Of a DNA stretch of 9,422 nt, positions 7,060 through 9,422 are shown piece by piece; the stretch's first letter is position 1, and each line of letters opens with the position of its first letter. The notes beneath the pieces were generated by a model. That model searched no databases, was not told the origin of the DNA, and saw only the letters and a program-made list of their open reading frames with translations. The DNA comes from M0108 sp049654905 (GTDB taxonomy: Bacteria; Pseudomonadota; Gammaproteobacteria; Chromatiales; Chromatiaceae), in assembly GCA_049654905.1 (NCBI GenBank), contig JBASIS010000164.1:1-9422 (forward strand), read 5' to 3'. Made by a program: the position numbers and the translations under genes.

Positions 7060-7386
7060 GTGAGCGATCGCATCATGCATGTGACGGATGCATCCTTCGA
7101 GCAAGACGTCATCAAAGCCGCCGATCCCGTTCTCGTCGATTACTGGGCCGATTGGTGTGGCCCCTGCAAAATGATCGCGCCTGTCCTGGACGAGATCGCC
7201 GACGAGTACCAGGGCCGGCTGCGCGTCGCCAAGCTCAACATCGATCAGAATCCGGACACTCCGCCTCGCTACGGGATCAGAGGCATCCCGACCCTGATGC
7301 TCTTCAAGCAGGGCGAGGTGGAGGCCACCAAGGTCGGTGCCGTCTCCAAGTCTCAGCTCACGGCCTTTATCGACAGTAACTTGTGA
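7060..7386 (+). CDS. trxA: Thioredoxin 1
   Basis: This small cytoplasmic dithiol protein passes electrons from thioredoxin reductase to target disulfides such as ribonucleotide reductase. The 108-residue protein follows E. coli TrxA almost throughout. It has the active site WCGPC with cysteines at 33 and 36 (32 and 35 in E. coli numbering without Met), the buried D27, the KLNIDQNP strand and the cis-proline P77 in GIRGIPTLMLF. It starts with GTG, supported by a GGGAG site. The gene diverges from rhlB and is followed by rho on the same strand, as in E. coli. The 160-base gap to rho, with a strong hairpin and C-rich RNA, suggests partial termination between the two genes. Confidence 0.97.
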   Translation: MSDRIMHVTDASFEQDVIKAADPVLVDYWADWCGPCKMIAPVLDEIADEYQGRLRVAKLNIDQNPDTPPRYGIRGIPTLMLFKQGEVEATKVGAVSKSQLTAFIDSNL

Positions 7387-7420
7387 CCCCCAGGCATCAT
7401 CAGGCAATGGAATGATCCGC

Positions 7421-7447
7421 GCGGGGCGCCCGACCGGGTGCCCCCGC
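7421..7447 (+). terminator. GC-rich hairpin after trxA
   Basis: The arm at 7421-7431 pairs with 7436-7447 to give about 11 base pairs, including one G-U pair and one bulged C, over the loop GACC. There is no T run after it; a C-rich stretch follows instead. It may therefore stabilise the trxA mRNA end rather than act as an intrinsic terminator. Confidence 0.45.
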
Positions 7448-7546
7448 CCCCAACTCACCCTCTTCCTCCACGCCGCCGTTCGGGCACCTTAGACGCCCGC
7501 GGCCGGTTTTGAGCCATCCGACCACACCCTCGTTTCACATAACAAC
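7441..7546 (+). promoter_or_regulatory. C-rich, G-poor rho leader, candidate Rho-utilisation (rut) region
   Basis: Two segments before the rho start are rich in C and poor in G. Positions 7441-7477 hold 25 C and 3 G in 37 bases. Positions 7514-7546 hold 15 C and 2 G in 33 bases. Pyrimidine-C steps are frequent, as expected of Rho binding sites. A 5-bp stem, CGGGC (7481-7485) with GCCCG (7495-7499), lies between them. E. coli rho is known to be autoregulated by Rho-dependent attenuation in its leader, so the same control is likely here by inference. No strong ribosome binding site precedes rho. Confidence 0.5.
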
Positions 7547-8803
7547 ATGAATCTGACCGAACTGAAAAAGATGCCGGTTAACGAACTGGTGGACATGGCC
7601 CAAACCATGCTCATCGAGGGCGTTGGCCGGTCGCGCAAACAGGACCTGATCTTTGCCATCCTCAAGGCCCATGCCAAAAAGGGCGAGGAAATTTCCGGCG
7701 ACGGGGTGCTGGAGATTCTCCAGGATGGCTTCGGCTTTCTGCGCGCGGGCGACTCCTCCTACCTCGCCGGGCCGGACGACATCTACGTCTCCCCCAGCCA
7801 GATTCGCCGCTTTAACCTGCGCACGGGCGATACCATCACCGGCAAGATTCGCCCCCCCAAGGAAGGCGAGCGCTATTTTGCGCTCCTCAAGGTCAACGAC
7901 ATTAACTTCGACCGGCCAGAAGCGACCAAGACCAAGATTCTCTTCGAGAACTTCACGCCGCTCTTTGCCAACAAGCGTCTCAAGCTCGAACTGGGTAATG
8001 GCAGCACCGAGGATATTACCGCCCGCACCATCGACCTAGTGTCACCCATCGGCAGGGGCCAGCGCGGTCTCATCGTCTCGCCGCCGAAGGCCGGCAAGAC
8101 CATGATGTTGCAGAACATCGCTCAGTCGATCGGTCATAATCATCCGGACTGCTACCTCATCGTCCTGCTCATCGACGAACGCCCGGAAGAGGTCACCGAG
8201 ATGTCGCGCTCGGTGCGCGGCGAGGTCATCTCCTCCACCTTCGACGAGCCCGCCACCCGCCACGTCCAGGTGGCCGAAATGGTGATCGAGAAGGCCAAGC
8301 GGCTGGTGGAACATAAGCACGACGTGGTCATCCTGCTGGACTCCATCACCCGCCTGGCCCGCGCCTACAACACCGTGGTGCCCTCCTCCGGCAAGGTCCT
8401 GACCGGCGGCGTCGATGCCAACGCCCTCCAGCGGCCCAAACGCTTCTTCGGCGCCGCCCGTAACGTCGAGGAAGGGGGCTCCTTGACCATCCTGGCCACG
8501 GCCCTGGTCGACACCGGCTCGCGCATGGACGATGTCATCTACGAGGAGTTCAAGGGCACCGGCAACATGGAAATCCACATGGACCGGCGCATCGCCGAAA
8601 AGCGCATCTTCCCCTCCATCAACATCAACCGCTCCGGCACCCGCCGCGAGGAGTTACTGATGGACCCCGCGGAACTGCAAAAGATGTGGATCCTGCGCAA
8701 AATCCTGCATCCCATGGACGAACTGGCCGCCATGGAATTCCTGCACGACAAGCTTAAAGCCACCAAAACCAATAACGAGTTTTTCGACTCCATGCGGGGG
8801 TGA
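7547..8803 (+). CDS. rho: Transcription termination factor Rho
   Basis: Rho is a hexameric RNA-dependent ATPase that binds C-rich nascent RNA and stops transcription. This protein has 418 residues, against 419 in E. coli, and the motif numbering is the same. The N-terminal domain (1-47) begins MNLTELKK. The RNA-binding cold-shock-like domain has RNP1 DGFGFLR at 60-66. Walker A is SPPKAGKT at 178-185, the catalytic-loop segment DERPEEVTEM is at 210-219, and Walker B is VVILLDS with D265. The Q loop lies around 283-290 (KVLTGGVD) and the R loop at 337-340 (GTGN). All residues I know to contact RNA, ATP or bicyclomycin in this region look conserved. There is no long insertion of the kind seen in some actinobacterial Rho proteins. 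It sits downstream of trxA, as in E. coli. Confidence 0.98.
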   Translation: MNLTELKKMPVNELVDMAQTMLIEGVGRSRKQDLIFAILKAHAKKGEEISGDGVLEILQDGFGFLRAGDSSYLAGPDDIYVSPSQIRRFNLRTGDTITGKIRPPKEGERYFALLKVNDINFDRPEATKTKILFENFTPLFANKRLKLELGNGSTEDITARTIDLVSPIGRGQRGLIVSPPKAGKTMMLQNIAQSIGHNHPDCYLIVLLIDERPEEVTEMSRSVRGEVISSTFDEPATRHVQVAEMVIEKAKRLVEHKHDVVILLDSITRLARAYNTVVPSSGKVLTGGVDANALQRPKRFFGAARNVEEGGSLTILATALVDTGSRMDDVIYEEFKGTGNMEIHMDRRIAEKRIFPSININRSGTRREELLMDPAELQKMWILRKILHPMDELAAMEFLHDKLKATKTNNEFFDSMRG

Positions 8804-8807
8804 GTCA

Positions 8808-8829
8808 GGCCTCCCCTTCCCGGGAGGCC
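8808..8829. terminator. Hairpin between convergent rho and kinase genes
   Basis: GGCCTCCC (8808-8815) and GGGAGGCC (8822-8829) form a perfect 8-bp stem over a 6-base loop. It begins 4 bases after the rho stop and ends 17 bases before the stop of the convergent gene. Its symmetry could serve both strands. Neither side has a T run, so efficient intrinsic termination is uncertain. Confidence 0.5.
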
Positions 8830-8846
8830 CGAAGCCAGGATGCGGC

Positions 8847-9422
8847 CTAGGACAGCCGCCAATGACAGGCTGCGGCCAGGCGCTGAATCACGTCCTCCTG
8901 ACATGATGCCTGCGTCGTATCCACCCGGAGGGTCAGAGCCAGCTCATCGGCGTTCAGGGCCTCACGGCTAACGAGTTGAGCCTCTAGGACATCGACACCC
9001 GCCTCGGACGGATCCGCGCCCTCCGCCGCCCGGCGGAGCACCCGCTCGCGCAGCACCTCCGTGGGCGCCTCGCAGGCCAACATCTGGCAGGGCAAGTCCT
9101 TGGCCTTCGCCAGATCCAGAAAGGGCGCGCGCTGGACGCCCTTGAGGAAGGTTGCGTCCACCAAGGGGCTGTAGCCAGCATCGAGCAGGGTCTCCGCCAA
9201 TGCCAGCAGACGTCCATAAGTCCGCTCCCCGGCATCGGGGGCATAGATGCCAGCGCTAACCGTTCCGGGATGAGTGCGAGCCTGTGCCGTCAACCCAAAG
9301 AGGCGTTTGCGTTCGATGTCGGAGCGGAGATGAATCAGGGGCAGACAGGCCCGCAATCCCAGCGCCAGCCGGCTCTTGCCCGATCCCGAGACCCCATGAA
9401 TTATGCAGAGGCAGGGATGGGG
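8847..9422 (-). CDS. P-loop kinase domain of AAA/COG0645 type, N-terminal part cut by the window edge
   Basis: The reading frame is open from the stop at 8847 to the last base, giving 191 visible residues and no start. Near the left end of the visible protein is Walker A GVSGSGKS (residues 10-17), in the context CIIHGVSGSGKSRLA. It is followed by LRSDIERKRLFGL (32-44), a hallmark of the kinase family annotated as COG0645. LVDATFLKGVQR and the C-terminal VLRERVLRRAAEGADPSEA segment also fit that family. Members often form the C-terminal half of proteins of roughly 500 residues whose N-terminal half resembles aminoglycoside phosphotransferases. That half would lie outside this window, so its presence is unknown. 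The substrate is not known to me. A TTG at 9356 should not be taken as the start, because it would remove the P-loop. Confidence 0.8.
   Translation of the reverse strand, partial: PHPCLCIIHGVSGSGKSRLALGLRACLPLIHLRSDIERKRLFGLTAQARTHPGTVSAGIYAPDAGERTYGRLLALAETLLDAGYSPLVDATFLKGVQRAPFLDLAKAKDLPCQMLACEAPTEVLRERVLRRAAEGADPSEAGVDVLEAQLVSREALNADELALTLRVDTTQASCQEDVIQRLAAACHWRLS

Noticed and set aside
8042..8578. Minus-strand open frame opposite rho
   Set aside because: It is antisense to Rho, is rich in G, D, H and V as expected of a shadow frame, and has no motif.

Overview
The window is high-GC bacterial chromosome carrying seven genes, all with clear or fairly clear family assignments. The protein sequences point to a gammaproteobacterium. 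Rho, thioredoxin 1 and RhlB match their Escherichia coli counterparts almost residue for residue in the motifs, and the rhlB / trxA-rho divergent arrangement is the E. coli one. The high GC, the Pta subtype with an intact P-loop and a repeat-like sequence at the left edge would fit a purple sulfur bacterium or relative (Chromatiales), but that is inference. I see no mobile element, CRISPR array, tRNA or rRNA.

Layout from left to right. Positions 1-95 are non-coding and hold a repeat-like sequence and a small hairpin behind ackA. A minus-strand cluster follows, transcribed right to left: an exported protein with two thioredoxin folds (start near 4498), then pta, then ackA. The gaps are 18 and 56 bases, so the three could be one operon. 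At about 4.5-4.65 kb there is a short divergent region. Reading rightwards from it is a YrfG-type HAD nucleotidase, which converges on rhlB with only 18 bases between the stop codons. rhlB (minus) and trxA (plus) diverge across a 213-base region that contains a perfect 14-base palindrome. trxA is followed by rho after a 160-base C-rich leader. rho converges on a P-loop kinase gene that is cut off by the right edge.

Function. Pta and AckA interconvert acetyl-CoA and acetate, giving ATP by substrate-level phosphorylation or activating acetate. The double-thioredoxin protein probably handles disulfides outside the cytoplasm. RhlB (RNA unwinding), Trx1 (cytoplasmic disulfide reduction) and Rho (transcription termination) form a conserved housekeeping neighbourhood. 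The C-rich, G-poor rho leader suggests that Rho regulates its own synthesis, as in E. coli.

This is mostly ordinary core genome, and I do not see an undescribed multi-gene system. The points most worth a second look are the rho leader, the double-CxxC exported protein with a TTG start placed next to pta-ackA, the long basic tail on RhlB, and the left-edge repeat.
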